Program-made: the position numbers and the translations under genes
Notes under the pieces: generated by a model
Told to the model about the DNA's origin: nothing
What the model saw: only the letters and a program-made list of their open reading frames with translations
Database searches by the model: none
Shown: in pieces, positions 1-8,151 of the stretch
How the letters are laid out: each line of letters starts with the position of its first letter
How positions within the stretch are numbered: position 1 is the stretch's first letter
Assembly: GCA_947074245.1 (NCBI GenBank)
Contig: CAMTOW010000022.1
Coordinates: 1 to 12,601 of the forward strand
Direction: 5' to 3'
Source of the DNA: an uncultured Bacteroidales bacterium
GTDB lineage: Bacteria > Bacteroidota > Bacteroidia > Bacteroidales > JAUNSR01
DNA length: 12,601 nucleotides

Positions 1-2
1 GA

Positions 3-755
3 TTGTATTTCTGGTCTTTCTTTTCTTGTAAGAAATTCTTCCGCCATTCTACTGCCGAAGCTTCCGTTTGCGGATTGATCGGTGGAGCACCGACCATCGG
101 TTTCCTGGGATATGCCGTATTGGCCCCGATCTTCGGGAATAATGCTACAACCGGTTTGGTGGTGGCGATCGTAGCGATTGTCGTAAACGCCATCGCTATT
201 CCGATCTGTTTGTGCATTATGGATCCCGAACAACATCAGGATCCTGCTATAGACCCGAAAGCCGTTGGTGCCGTAAAGAAGAAACACGAGCATAAAGTTG
301 CGCACGCATTGTGGAACGCATTGAAAGAGCCCGTAGTATGGTCTCCAATCTTAGCGGTTATTATCGTGTTGTGCGGAATCAAGTTCCCGGTAAAAGCAGA
401 ACCTACACTGGATCTGATCGGTAAAGCCAATGCGGGCGTTGCCGTATTTGCAGCCGGACTGACACTTGCCGGCTCGAAGATCGTATTCAATTTCGAGGTG
501 ATCTATAATTCGATCATCAAACTGTTCATTATGCCGGCATTGTTCCTGTTGTTGGGTAAATTGTTCGGAATGGAGAGTCTGAAACTTCAGATGTTGGTAT
601 TGGCCGGTGCGCTTCCTCCGGTATTTTCGGGTGTGATCATCGGTAGCCGTTTCAATATCTATGTAAGAACCGGAACATCCTCCTTGGCATTCAGTACGTT
701 GCTGTTTGCGGCCTCAGCTCCGTTTTGGATCTGGTTGGCCCGTCTGGTCGCCTGA
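3..755 (+). CDS. AEC-family organic-anion permease, 3' part
   Basis: This is an inner-membrane secondary transporter of the AEC (auxin efflux carrier/malonate permease, YfdV/MdcF-like) family; the substrate cannot be read from sequence. The reading frame is open from the window edge, so the true start lies upstream; about 250 residues are visible against roughly 310-320 for the family. Hydrophobic segments lie near visible residues 22-45, 50-74, 112-130, 137-160, 168-187, 195-215 and 226-248, with a charged loop (75-110, including KKKHEHK) splitting the two halves. The glycine-rich segment NAGVAVFAAGLTLAG and the C-terminal LAGALPPVFSG resemble the family's conserved helix-break regions. The stop is 34 bases before nifJ with no recognisable promoter between, so co-transcription with PFOR is likely. 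By context it could move pyruvate, lactate or a dicarboxylate; that is inference. Confidence 0.8.
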   Translation: MYFWSFFSCKKFFRHSTAEASVCGLIGGAPTIGFLGYAVLAPIFGNNATTGLVVAIVAIVVNAIAIPICLCIMDPEQHQDPAIDPKAVGAVKKKHEHKVAHALWNALKEPVVWSPILAVIIVLCGIKFPVKAEPTLDLIGKANAGVAVFAAGLTLAGSKIVFNFEVIYNSIIKLFIMPALFLLLGKLFGMESLKLQMLVLAGALPPVFSGVIIGSRFNIYVRTGTSSLAFSTLLFAASAPFWIWLARLVA

Positions 756-789
756 CACTTCTTGCAAATAAGAATTTAATTAGAGTTTT

Positions 790-3700
790 ATGAATTCTAA
801 GAAAATAATAATGGATGGTTGCACAGCCACCACGCATATCGCATATGCGTTGTCGGATGTTGCAACCATCTATCCTATTTCTCCGGCGTCGGATATGGGA
901 GAACTGGCGGACAAATGGTCGGCCGAAGGGCGTCGAAACATGATGGGACAATCGATGGTTGTCAAAGAAATGGAGTCGGAACTCGGCGCTGCCGGTGCGC
1001 TTCACGGTTCTCTTGCAGGCGGTGCCATGTCCACGACGTTTACCGCCTCCCAGGGTTTGATGCTGATGATCCCCAATATGTATAAAATGGCCGGTGAATT
1101 GTTGCCGGCGGTATTCCATGTGACTACCCGGTCATTGGCCGCTCAGGCATTATCGATCTTTGGAGATCACCAAGATGTGATGGCTTGCCGACATACCGGA
1201 TTTGCTTTTCTGGCATCGTCGTCGGTTCAGGAATGTATGGACTTGGCGCTGATCGCTCATTTATCGGCTATGGACGGTTCGTTACCTTTCTGTCATTTCT
1301 TCGACGGGATGCGCACGTCCAGTCAGCTCGACAGTATCTATCCGATCGAGTATGAGGATATATTCAAGTTTGTCGATTACGACAAGATAAACCAATACCG
1401 TCAGCTTGCCATGAACTCCGAACATCCCGATATGCGCGGGACTGCGCAGGATCCGGATGTTTATTTCCAAAATAAGGAGGCTGCCAATCGTTATTACGAT
1501 GCTTTGCCCGAAATCGTACAAGCCAATATGGACAAAGTCGGCCGATTGACCGGGCGTCCGTATCGTCTTTTTGATTATGCCGGAGCTCCCGATGCAACTC
1601 TTCTCATAATATCGATGGGCTCAAGTTGCGATGTCATCGAAGAAGTCGTGAGCTGTATGTATAGAAAAGGCGAAAAGGTCGGCCTGATCAAGGTTCGCTT
1701 ATTCAGACCATTCTCCAACAAGCATCTTCTCGATGCCATTCCTCCTTCGGTAGAGCGGATCTGCGTTTTAGACCGAACCAAAGAACCCGGATCAAACGGC
1801 GAACCGTTGTTGCAGGACGTATGTACCGCTTTGTATGATTCCGAACGAAAAATACGGGTTATTGGCGGACGATATGGTTTGAGTTCGAAAGACTTTACGC
1901 CCAGTATGGTGAAAGCGATCTTCGATAATCTTCGTTCGGATTCGCCCAAAGCCCGGTTCACGATCGGTATAAAGGACGATGTTACCCATTTGTCGTTACC
2001 GGTCGGTCAGTTGATCGAAACGACACCGCCCGGAACGATCCAATGTAAATTCTTCGGTATCGGATCGGATGGAACGGTTGGTGCCAACAAACAGGCCGCC
2101 AATATCATCGGCGATAATACCGATCTTTATGTGCAAGCTTATTTCTCGTATGATTCGAAAAAGTCGGAAGGATATACGATATCCGATTTGCGTTTCGGAT
2201 CGCAACCGATCCGGTCGGCCTATCTGATCACGCACGCCGATTACATCGCGTGTCATAAGGATAGTTATGTTCATAAATTTGACGTATTGGATGGAATCCG
2301 ACCCAATGGCGTGTTTGTTTTGAATACTCCCTGGACGCTTGAACAGATGGAGAAAGAACTTCCGACGGCAATGAAAAATACCATTGCAAGAAATAAACTC
2401 AAGTTTTATGCCATCGACGCATCCCGTATCGCCGATGAATTCGGGTTGGGTGTGCGGATCAACATGATTATGCAGACCGTATTTTTTAAGCTTTCGGGCG
2501 TGATGGACATTCCGACGGCTCTGACACTTTTGAAAGAAGATATAAAGAATATTTACGAGAAAGAGGGCGATGATGTAGTTGTTAAGAATATCAATGCGGT
2601 AGACAATACGATTCAATATCTGAAAGAAATCGACTATCCTTCTTCCTGGGTGGATTCGACTCAAGAAGAACCGACCGCCGACGATAAAGAGGAGTTGCCG
2701 CATTTTATAAAAGAAGTTGCTCGTCCGATTCTTGCTTTGAAAGGCAATGGGCTGCCTGTTTCTAAATTTTCGCCCAACGGAATCGTTCCTTCCGGGACCA
2801 CGAAATATGAAAAACGAGGCGTTGCCATTGATATCCCGATTTGGACTTCGGGCATCTGTATTCAATGCACACAATGCTCAATGGTTTGTCCGCACGCGGC
2901 GATTCGTCCGTATCTGGCTACTTCGGGTGAGCTTGCCGACGCGCCCGCTTCATTTGAGGTGATACCTGCCGAAGGGGGAGATGCGTTCAAGGATCTTAGT
3001 TACCGGATACAGGTTTATCCCGAGGATTGTCTGGGATGCGGTTCGTGCGTAAACGTTTGTCCCGTTCAGGCGCTGACTTTGGAATCATACGAAGAGCAAC
3101 ACGAAGTTCAGAAAACAAATCTGGCTTTTGCCGAAGCGAACATCTCGATTAAAGACGGTCTTCTGCCGCGTACTACGATCAAAGGGACTCAGCTTCAACA
3201 ACCGCTGCTGGAATTTTCGGGTGCTTGCGCCGGATGTGGAGAAACACCATATGTAAAACTGCTGACTCAACTATTTGGCGAACGATTGATTATAGCCAAT
3301 GCCACCGGATGCAGTTCTATTTGGGGAGCGAGCATGCCGAGCATGCCGTATGCCAAGAATAAGAACGGACATGGGCCGGCATGGGGAAACTCTTTGTTTG
3401 AGGATGCTGCCGAATACGGATACGGGATTTCTTTGGCATTGCAACAACGCCGAAGCAAATTATACGACCTGATTTCTGCGGCAATGAATGATAAAACCGA
3501 TTCGCCCGAACTGCTATCTACCCTGAAATCCTGGTGGGACGTCAAAGAAGATCCCGAACAATCGTACCGGAACGGACAGCACCTGATCGCCTTGCTCAAG
3601 CAGGATGCTTCACACCCCGTCAATAAAGAATTGCTTGAATATTCCGATTTGTTGGGCAAGAAGACCGTTTGGGTAGTCGGGGGCGACGGTTGGGCTTACG

Positions 3701-4308
3701 ACATCGGCTTCGGTGGTTTGGATCATGTGCTGGCATCGGGCGAAAACATCAATCTTCTGGTACTCGATACGGAGTGTTATTCGAATACCGGAGGTCAGAC
3801 ATCCAAAGCAACACCGTTGGGTGCAGTCGCTAAATTCTCTTCTTCCGGCAAACGAACCAACCGGAAAGATCTGGGACGAATGATGATGGTTTACGGAAAT
3901 GTTTATGTGGCGTCGGTGGCATTAGGAGCCAACAAACAACAGGTGATAGACGCGATGCTGGAAGCGGAGGCTTATGACGGGCCGTCGATCGTTATCGCTT
4001 ATAGCCCGTGTATCAACTGGGGTATTCGAAAAGGGATGGGGACGAGCATTGCCGAAGAAGCACACGCCGTGGCATGTGGTTACTGGCCGCTTTATCGGTA
4101 CAACCCCGCTTTAACCGCGAAAAGCCAAGACCCTTTGACGGTAGATTGTCAAAAACCGGACGGAACCATGTTTGCTTATCTCAATGGAGAGGATCGTTAT
4201 GCCGATCTTCGGCAGGCGGATCCGACCATTGCCGATAAACTTCAAACCGAATTACAAACCTGTTGCGACCGGTTGTATGAAAAATTAATAAACGGAGATC
4301 AGATTTAA
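790..4308 (+). CDS. nifJ: pyruvate:ferredoxin (flavodoxin) oxidoreductase
   Basis: Cytoplasmic single-chain PFOR: oxidatively decarboxylates pyruvate with CoA to acetyl-CoA and CO2, passing electrons to ferredoxin or flavodoxin in anaerobic fermentation. At 1172 residues it is full length for the homodimeric class. In order: pyruvate/TPP N-terminal domain (about 1-250) with YPISPAS (28-34), E64 and R114; transketolase C-terminal-like domain (about 250-410); gamma-type domain (about 410-630); ferredoxin domain with two [4Fe-4S] motifs, CIQCTQCSMVC (690-700) and CLGCGSCVNVC (747-757); TPP domain with CAGCGE (813-818), GCSS (C841), GGDGW (964-968), NTGGQ (999-1003) and C1074. C813, C816, C841 and C1074 correspond to the proximal-cluster cysteines known from Desulfovibrio africanus PFOR. 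Residue 31 is Ser where that enzyme has the substrate-contacting Thr. It probably shares a transcript with the transporter upstream and ends at a strong terminator. A broader 2-oxoacid substrate range cannot be excluded. Confidence 0.96.
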   Translation: MNSKKIIMDGCTATTHIAYALSDVATIYPISPASDMGELADKWSAEGRRNMMGQSMVVKEMESELGAAGALHGSLAGGAMSTTFTASQGLMLMIPNMYKMAGELLPAVFHVTTRSLAAQALSIFGDHQDVMACRHTGFAFLASSSVQECMDLALIAHLSAMDGSLPFCHFFDGMRTSSQLDSIYPIEYEDIFKFVDYDKINQYRQLAMNSEHPDMRGTAQDPDVYFQNKEAANRYYDALPEIVQANMDKVGRLTGRPYRLFDYAGAPDATLLIISMGSSCDVIEEVVSCMYRKGEKVGLIKVRLFRPFSNKHLLDAIPPSVERICVLDRTKEPGSNGEPLLQDVCTALYDSERKIRVIGGRYGLSSKDFTPSMVKAIFDNLRSDSPKARFTIGIKDDVTHLSLPVGQLIETTPPGTIQCKFFGIGSDGTVGANKQAANIIGDNTDLYVQAYFSYDSKKSEGYTISDLRFGSQPIRSAYLITHADYIACHKDSYVHKFDVLDGIRPNGVFVLNTPWTLEQMEKELPTAMKNTIARNKLKFYAIDASRIADEFGLGVRINMIMQTVFFKLSGVMDIPTALTLLKEDIKNIYEKEGDDVVVKNINAVDNTIQYLKEIDYPSSWVDSTQEEPTADDKEELPHFIKEVARPILALKGNGLPVSKFSPNGIVPSGTTKYEKRGVAIDIPIWTSGICIQCTQCSMVCPHAAIRPYLATSGELADAPASFEVIPAEGGDAFKDLSYRIQVYPEDCLGCGSCVNVCPVQALTLESYEEQHEVQKTNLAFAEANISIKDGLLPRTTIKGTQLQQPLLEFSGACAGCGETPYVKLLTQLFGERLIIANATGCSSIWGASMPSMPYAKNKNGHGPAWGNSLFEDAAEYGYGISLALQQRRSKLYDLISAAMNDKTDSPELLSTLKSWWDVKEDPEQSYRNGQHLIALLKQDASHPVNKELLEYSDLLGKKTVWVVGGDGWAYDIGFGGLDHVLASGENINLLVLDTECYSNTGGQTSKATPLGAVAKFSSSGKRTNRKDLGRMMMVYGNVYVASVALGANKQQVIDAMLEAEAYDGPSIVIAYSPCINWGIRKGMGTSIAEEAHAVACGYWPLYRYNPALTAKSQDPLTVDCQKPDGTMFAYLNGEDRYADLRQADPTIADKLQTELQTCCDRLYEKLINGDQI

Positions 4309-4311
4309 ATG

Positions 4312-4351
4312 AAAAGCCTGTCGGATAACGAATTGTCCGACAGACTTTTTT
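4312..4351 (+). terminator. intrinsic terminator of nifJ
   Basis: A perfect 8-base stem, CTGTCGGA (4318-4325) with TCCGACAG (4336-4343), closes a 10-base loop and is extended by AAAG/CTTT across one mismatch. A T run follows at 4346-4351. It begins within a few bases of the nifJ stop codon, which fits rho-independent termination. Confidence 0.88.
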
Positions 4352-4434
4352 ATAGGAATAATTTGGATTTTCCTTATGGGATATTTTCAATCCGGCTATT
4401 GATTTAAAATGATCCGTTGCGTGGAGTTATCCGG

Positions 4435-4500
4435 TTTACACGGCTCCAAATGATTATTTACACGCCGTCTAATGATCATTTACACGGCTTTAAATGGGCA
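4435..4500. repeat. three tandem degenerate 22-base repeats
   Basis: Units run 4435-4456, 4457-4478 and 4479-4500. Each starts TTTACACG and ends in an AATG-containing tail: AAATGATTA, TAATGATCA and AAATGGGCA. The middle five or six bases are the least conserved (GCTCC, CCGTC, GCTTT). The second-unit tail contains the palindrome AATGATCATT at the unit junction. There is no spacer, so this is not CRISPR. Such ordered short repeats resemble transposase-binding repeats at IS21-family ends, but no transposase lies in the window; that origin is a guess. Confidence 0.75.
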
Positions 4501-4563
4501 TTAGAATGCCATGAAACGGAATCAATTCAAGCGGATAATTTAAAAAAAGCACAATCGAAAAAG

Positions 4564-4597
4564 AAAAAATCAGTTATAAACCGTTTTTATTTTTTTG
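4564..4597. terminator. weak candidate bidirectional terminator
   Basis: An A-rich left arm (4564-4569) and a T-rich right arm (4584-4597) flank a short imperfect core (CAGTT 4571-4575 with AACCG 4579-4583). Read from either strand it gives a weak hairpin followed by T residues, so it could stop queA transcripts from the right and read-through from nifJ. The core has little GC and a mismatch, so the call is tentative. Confidence 0.28.
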
Positions 4598-4631
4598 GCC
4601 GATGGAATCCGGAGAAATGCTTTTGAATCCG

Positions 4632-5849
4632 TTACGGAATCAAGAGCGAGCTGTCTCCATAGCTCAGGAAGCGGAAATCATTGTCGAGCGCATAATCGTA
4701 GATCGACTTCCAGTTTCCTTTCACAAAAGCCGATACCAACAATAATAGCGTGCTTTGCGGCTGATGGAAATTGGTTACGATCGCATCTACGATACGGAAG
4801 GTATAGCCCGGCGCGATCATGATCTGCGTGGAGGTAACCAGCTTGTCCGAACCGATACGATCCAGATAAGAGAGTATGTTTTGCAGCGCCTGCTTCACCG
4901 GAAGCGTATATTCTTTGGCATAAGGTTGCCATTGCGTTACCTTGAGTTCTTCCGACGAGAGGTTGGGATTCTCCGCCAGCTTTTCGCCGATGTAATACAG
5001 GCTTTCGAGCGTGCGCACGGAGGTCGTCCCCACTGCGATCAGCTTACCCTCGTTGGCGATGATCCGTTCGATCAACTCTCTGTTTACACTGATGAATTCG
5101 GTGTGCATCGGGTGGTCGGCGATCTTTTCGCTTTTTACCGGCTGAAACGTGCCGGCGCCAACGTGAAGCGTGAGTTCCTCGCAATCGATATTCTTTGCGC
5201 GAAGCTGTTCCAATACCTCGGGCGTGAAATGCAATCCGGCGGTAGGAGCGGCAACCGATCCTTTAATTTTTGAATAAACGGTCTGGTAGGTTTCCTTGTC
5301 TTTCTCTTCCGTATGGCGGTTGAGGTAGGGAGGAATGGGCAGCTCGCCGATCGATTCGAGGATATCGGCAAATGTAGCGTCCGCGTTATCCCACGAGAAG
5401 CTGACCAGATGAGAGTTGCCGATCGTTTCGATGCGTTCGGCCTCAAGGGTGAACGAGCGGTCGCGTACGCAAATCTCTTTCGACAGTTTTCCCTCTTTCC
5501 ATTTCTTCAGGTTCCCGATCATGCACAACCAGGTGCATCGTTCGGTCGATTGAAAAGAAAGCACATAGTCGTTGGGCGAAACCGGTTCGAGACAAAAGAT
5601 TTCGATCTTCGCTCCGGTGGATTTCTGAAAATGCAATCGCGCCTGAATCACTTTGGTATTGTTGAAAACGATCATGCTGTTTTCGGGAAGATAATCGCCG
5701 AGCGATGAGAATCGGTTTTCTTCGATCGTTCCGCTTTTGTAGATCAGCAGTTTGGATTGATCCCGCTTTTCGAGCGGAAATTTGGCAATTCGTTCATCCG
5801 GAAGAGGATAATTGTATTCTTCTATCCGTATATCTTGAGTTTTTATCAT
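4632..5849 (-). CDS. queA: tRNA preQ1(34) S-adenosylmethionine ribosyltransferase-isomerase
   Basis: QueA transfers and rearranges the ribosyl group of S-adenosylmethionine onto preQ1 at wobble position 34 of GUN-anticodon tRNAs, giving epoxyqueuosine; it is cytoplasmic. The 405-residue product matches the family along its length: PPY (173-175), VAAPTAGLHFT (199-209), HVGAGTF (229-235), GTTSVRTLE (274-282), FHQPQSTLL (361-369) and the C-terminal SYGD (396-399). It is longer than E. coli QueA (356 residues), with extra sequence in the 75-165 region, which I understand to be usual in this phylum. The ATG at 5849 starts at the conserved N-terminus and lies about 20 bases from a good -7 element. 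It is divergent from the Smr gene and convergent with nifJ; no other queuosine gene is present. Confidence 0.95.
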   Translation of the reverse strand: MIKTQDIRIEEYNYPLPDERIAKFPLEKRDQSKLLIYKSGTIEENRFSSLGDYLPENSMIVFNNTKVIQARLHFQKSTGAKIEIFCLEPVSPNDYVLSFQSTERCTWLCMIGNLKKWKEGKLSKEICVRDRSFTLEAERIETIGNSHLVSFSWDNADATFADILESIGELPIPPYLNRHTEEKDKETYQTVYSKIKGSVAAPTAGLHFTPEVLEQLRAKNIDCEELTLHVGAGTFQPVKSEKIADHPMHTEFISVNRELIERIIANEGKLIAVGTTSVRTLESLYYIGEKLAENPNLSSEELKVTQWQPYAKEYTLPVKQALQNILSYLDRIGSDKLVTSTQIMIAPGYTFRIVDAIVTNFHQPQSTLLLLVSAFVKGNWKSIYDYALDNDFRFLSYGDSSLLIP

Positions 5850-5869
5850 AATTCGGTCGAAATTTTGTG

Positions 5870-5877
5870 CAAAAATA
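5870..5877 (-). promoter_or_regulatory. candidate queA -7 promoter element
   Basis: On the minus strand this reads TATTTTTG, an exact match to the Bacteroides -7 consensus TAnnTTTG, and it would give a leader of about 15 bases before the queA ATG. I see no good -33 TTTG at the expected distance, so the promoter may be weak or activator-dependent. Confidence 0.45.
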
Positions 5878-5883
5878 AGGAAC

Positions 5884-5914
5884 TTTGCATAGATATGTTT
5901 TCTACCTATCTTTC
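5884..5914 (+). promoter_or_regulatory. candidate promoter of the DUF2027/Smr gene
   Basis: TTTGC at 5884-5888 (-33) and TATCTTTC at 5907-5914 (-7, seven of eight matches to TAnnTTTG) are separated by 18 bases, the spacing expected for the primary Bacteroides sigma factor. Transcription would start near 5920, leaving about 30 bases of leader. Confidence 0.55.
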
Positions 5915-5949
5915 AATTTTATATAAATCACAGCAAAGAAGAATAAACT

Positions 5950-6987
5950 ATGTTGAAAATCGGAGATAAAGTGCGATTCCTGAATGCCGTTGGCGGAGGG
6001 ATCGTGCGCAAATTCATAAATAAAGAGGTGGTATCGGTCGAAGAGGAAGATGGTTTTGAAACCCCGGTGCTGATCAAAGAGTGTGTCGTTATCGCCAATG
6101 CGGGCGAAGTGACGGCGCAACGTCAGGCCCAATCGGGCCCTCAGGTTCATTTCGAACCCGATAAACCGGTGCAGGTAAGAGAGGTGAAGGGGGGCGATCA
6201 GCTGAACGTGGTGCTGGCTTTCCTTCCGGAAAACGATCGCAGCCTGCAAAATACCAATTTCGATTGTTACTTGGTGAACGACAGCAACTACTGGTTGTTC
6301 TTCACCTACATGAGCAAAGAGGGCGCTAACTGGAAAACTCGTTTCGCCGGGATGGCCGAACCGAATATGAAGCTGCATCTGGAAGAGTTCGGAAAAGAAC
6401 AGTTGAATGAGCTTGAGCGCGTATGCGTGCAACTGACGGCATTCAAGCGCGATAAGGATTTCGAACGGAAAGATCCGGTTTCGGTCGAAGTGCGTATCGA
6501 TACGGTGAAGTTCTATAAACTACACAGTTTCCGCGTCAACGATTATTTCGATGAGGCGGCTCTGGTCTATCCGATCGTTAAAAACGATGCTGCACAGAAA
6601 CAGCTTGAGGTATCTTCGGGCGATCTGGAAAAGGCTCTGCGCGAAAAAGAATCCGACAGCAAACCCGTGGCGAAGAGTACAGCCCAACTGCACAAAATTA
6701 AAAACGGAATCGTAGAGATCGATCTGCATATCGACGAATTGCTCGACAATACGGCGGGTATGTCTAATACGGATATGCTCCAGTATCAGTTGGACGCGTT
6801 TCGTAAGACGCTGGATCAATTCAAATCGTTGAAAGGTCAGCGTATCGTATTCATCCACGGAAAAGGCGACGGCGTATTGAGAAACGCCTTGCTGAAAGAG
6901 TTAAGCTCGAAATACCGGAATTACGGAGTGCAAGACGCTTCGTTCCGCGAATACGGATTCGGAGCGACCATGGTGACGATTCGTTGA
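5950..6987 (+). CDS. DUF2027 domain protein with C-terminal Smr domain
   Basis: A 345-residue cytoplasmic protein of a type common in Bacteroidales. The N-terminal part (about 1-50, KIGDKVRFLNAVGGGIV) looks like a small beta-barrel; a DUF2027 region follows (about 70-225); a charged linker (about 225-250) leads to a C-terminal Smr (small MutS-related) domain at about 254-345. The Smr domain carries DLH (258-260) and HGKGDGVLR (303-311), matching the family's DLHG and HGxGxxxLR motifs. Smr domains bind or nick branched DNA in MutS2 and act on RNA or stalled ribosomes in other proteins; which applies here is unknown. The Gly of DLHG is Ile here (DLHI). It has its own promoter, diverges from queA, and is convergent with hemW with only 24 bases between stop codons. 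Confidence 0.85.
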   Translation: MLKIGDKVRFLNAVGGGIVRKFINKEVVSVEEEDGFETPVLIKECVVIANAGEVTAQRQAQSGPQVHFEPDKPVQVREVKGGDQLNVVLAFLPENDRSLQNTNFDCYLVNDSNYWLFFTYMSKEGANWKTRFAGMAEPNMKLHLEEFGKEQLNELERVCVQLTAFKRDKDFERKDPVSVEVRIDTVKFYKLHSFRVNDYFDEAALVYPIVKNDAAQKQLEVSSGDLEKALREKESDSKPVAKSTAQLHKIKNGIVEIDLHIDELLDNTAGMSNTDMLQYQLDAFRKTLDQFKSLKGQRIVFIHGKGDGVLRNALLKELSSKYRNYGVQDASFREYGFGATMVTIR

Positions 6988-7013
6988 TCGGAAGAGGATC
7001 TCTTTTTCGGATC
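6986..7013. other. hairpin spanning both stop codons of convergent genes
   Basis: The 28-base segment starts GATCGGAAGAGG and ends TCTTTTTCGGATC; the arms pair over 11 of 12 positions (two of them G-T in the plus-strand transcript) around a 4-base loop. It covers the TGA of the Smr gene and the TGA of hemW. There is no downstream T run on the plus side, so it is at most a weak terminator or a 3'-end protecting stem. Confidence 0.35.
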
Positions 7014-8130
7014 AGTCAACAAACATCAAATCCGACATAATGCCGTCTGAAATGAAAATCCCGTCGGGAGATAGTTTCAGGCGGTTTTCTTGTTTGATAA
7101 GCATCCCCCGGTTTAAATACGGAGTGGCTTGTTTCATGCAATAATCGAACAGTCGCGATCCGAAGCGTTCTTTCAGATCCGTTAGGGAGATTCCCCACAT
7201 CGTGCGCAGAGAAGTCAGGATAAAATCGTTGTATTGCTCGTCGTCGGTTAACACTTCTGTGATCGGTTTCGCCTCTTTATTGATGTATTTGTTCAGATCG
7301 GGCAGGTTGGAACTCCGCGTTTTTAAGTTAAACGAATGAGCGCCGGGCCCGAGTCCGATGTATTTTTCCCCTTTCCAATACGACGAATTATGTTTGGAGA
7401 AATACCCTTCTTTCCCAAAATTAGAGATCTCATAATGAATGAATCCGCCATCTACAAGTTTGCGAATCAGCATCCGAAACATTTCAAGACTTATTTTTTC
7501 GTCGGTCTCGCTCAATTTGCCCGACTCCAGCAGGCGGTACAGTTTCGTACCCTCTTCATAAATAAGATGGTAAGAGGAGATGTGGTTGATCTGGAGAGAA
7601 AGCGCGTTTTCTAAATTCTTTTCCCAGTCGCTCAGCGTTTGATTGGGAAGTCCGTACATCAGATCGATACTGATATTGCCGAATCCGTTCGCCTGGCACT
7701 CTTTCACGGCATGAATCGCGGCTTCGGCCGAATGGCGGCGGTTGAGAAAACGAAGATCGTCATCTGAGAAACTTTGTATCCCCATGCTGATCCGGTTGAA
7801 CGGGAGGGATGCGAGCGTCGCAATATATTGTGGCGAAAGATCGTCGGGGTTGGCTTCGATCGTGATTTCCGAAGCCTGCGACAGATCGAACGTATCCTTT
7901 AGTATGTCGAATATCCGGTCGAAATCGGATTGATTCAACAACGAGGGGGTTCCGCCTCCGAAATAAACGGTTCGTACGGGATCGTTTCCGAGATACTCTT
8001 TCCGGATTTCGATTTCATCGCAAAGCGCCTGTACGTATCGGTCTTTCTGATCCAACCGGACGTTGGAGAAAAAATCGCAATAGATACATTTGGTTTTGCA
8101 AAAGGGGATATGGATATAAATGCCGCTCAT
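7012..8130 (-). CDS. hemW: radical SAM haem chaperone HemW
   Basis: HemW-family radical SAM protein, thought to bind haem and insert it into target proteins such as respiratory enzymes; it is often misnamed oxygen-independent coproporphyrinogen oxidase. With the ATG at 8130 it has 372 residues: IYIHIPF (4-10), cluster motif CKTKCIYC (C11, C15, C18), GGGTP (58-62), EANPDD (92-97), RISMGIQSF (113-121) and the C-terminal HemN_C-like region. Asp-Phe follows the third Cys, without the fourth Cys (CxxxCxxCxC) of true HemN, which favours HemW. A longer frame starts at 8172, adding 14 residues, but those have no family counterpart and a -7 element lies inside them, so 8130 is preferred. It is convergent with the Smr gene and divergent from fusA2. 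Confidence 0.92.
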   Translation of the reverse strand: MSGIYIHIPFCKTKCIYCDFFSNVRLDQKDRYVQALCDEIEIRKEYLGNDPVRTVYFGGGTPSLLNQSDFDRIFDILKDTFDLSQASEITIEANPDDLSPQYIATLASLPFNRISMGIQSFSDDDLRFLNRRHSAEAAIHAVKECQANGFGNISIDLMYGLPNQTLSDWEKNLENALSLQINHISSYHLIYEEGTKLYRLLESGKLSETDEKISLEMFRMLIRKLVDGGFIHYEISNFGKEGYFSKHNSSYWKGEKYIGLGPGAHSFNLKTRSSNLPDLNKYINKEAKPITEVLTDDEQYNDFILTSLRTMWGISLTDLKERFGSRLFDYCMKQATPYLNRGMLIKQENRLKLSPDGIFISDGIMSDLMFVD

Positions 8131-8151
8131 CGGATGGAATGGATTAAAGCC

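Larger units (their letters stand above)
4309..4631. other. convergent intergenic gap between nifJ and queA
   Basis: This 323-base gap holds the nifJ terminator, three tandem 22-base repeats (4435-4500) and an A/T-rich hairpin near 4564-4597. Open frames of up to about 70 codons pass through it, but they lack family-like sequence and overlap the repeats, so I call no gene. An imperfect hairpin (TTGAATCCG 4623-4631 with CGGAATCAA 4635-4643) brackets the queA stop codon; it has no T run on either strand. Confidence 0.6.

Noticed and set aside
1996..2874. Long minus-strand open frame (292 codons) inside nifJ
   Set aside because: It lies wholly under the ferredoxin and middle domains of PFOR, whose plus-strand frame shows clear family motifs; the minus translation has low-complexity, basic, family-less sequence.
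4435..4500. CRISPR array
   Set aside because: Units are directly abutting with no spacers, only three copies, and degenerate; no cas gene is present.
4417..4822. Small plus-strand frames of 69 and 75 codons between and over the nifJ/queA gap
   Set aside because: The first crosses the 22-base repeats and the second overlaps the queA 3' end; neither shows protein-like composition or a start context.
7012..8130. HemN, oxygen-independent coproporphyrinogen III oxidase
   Set aside because: The cluster motif lacks the fourth Cys of HemN (CxxxCxxCxC) and is followed by Asp-Phe as in HemW.
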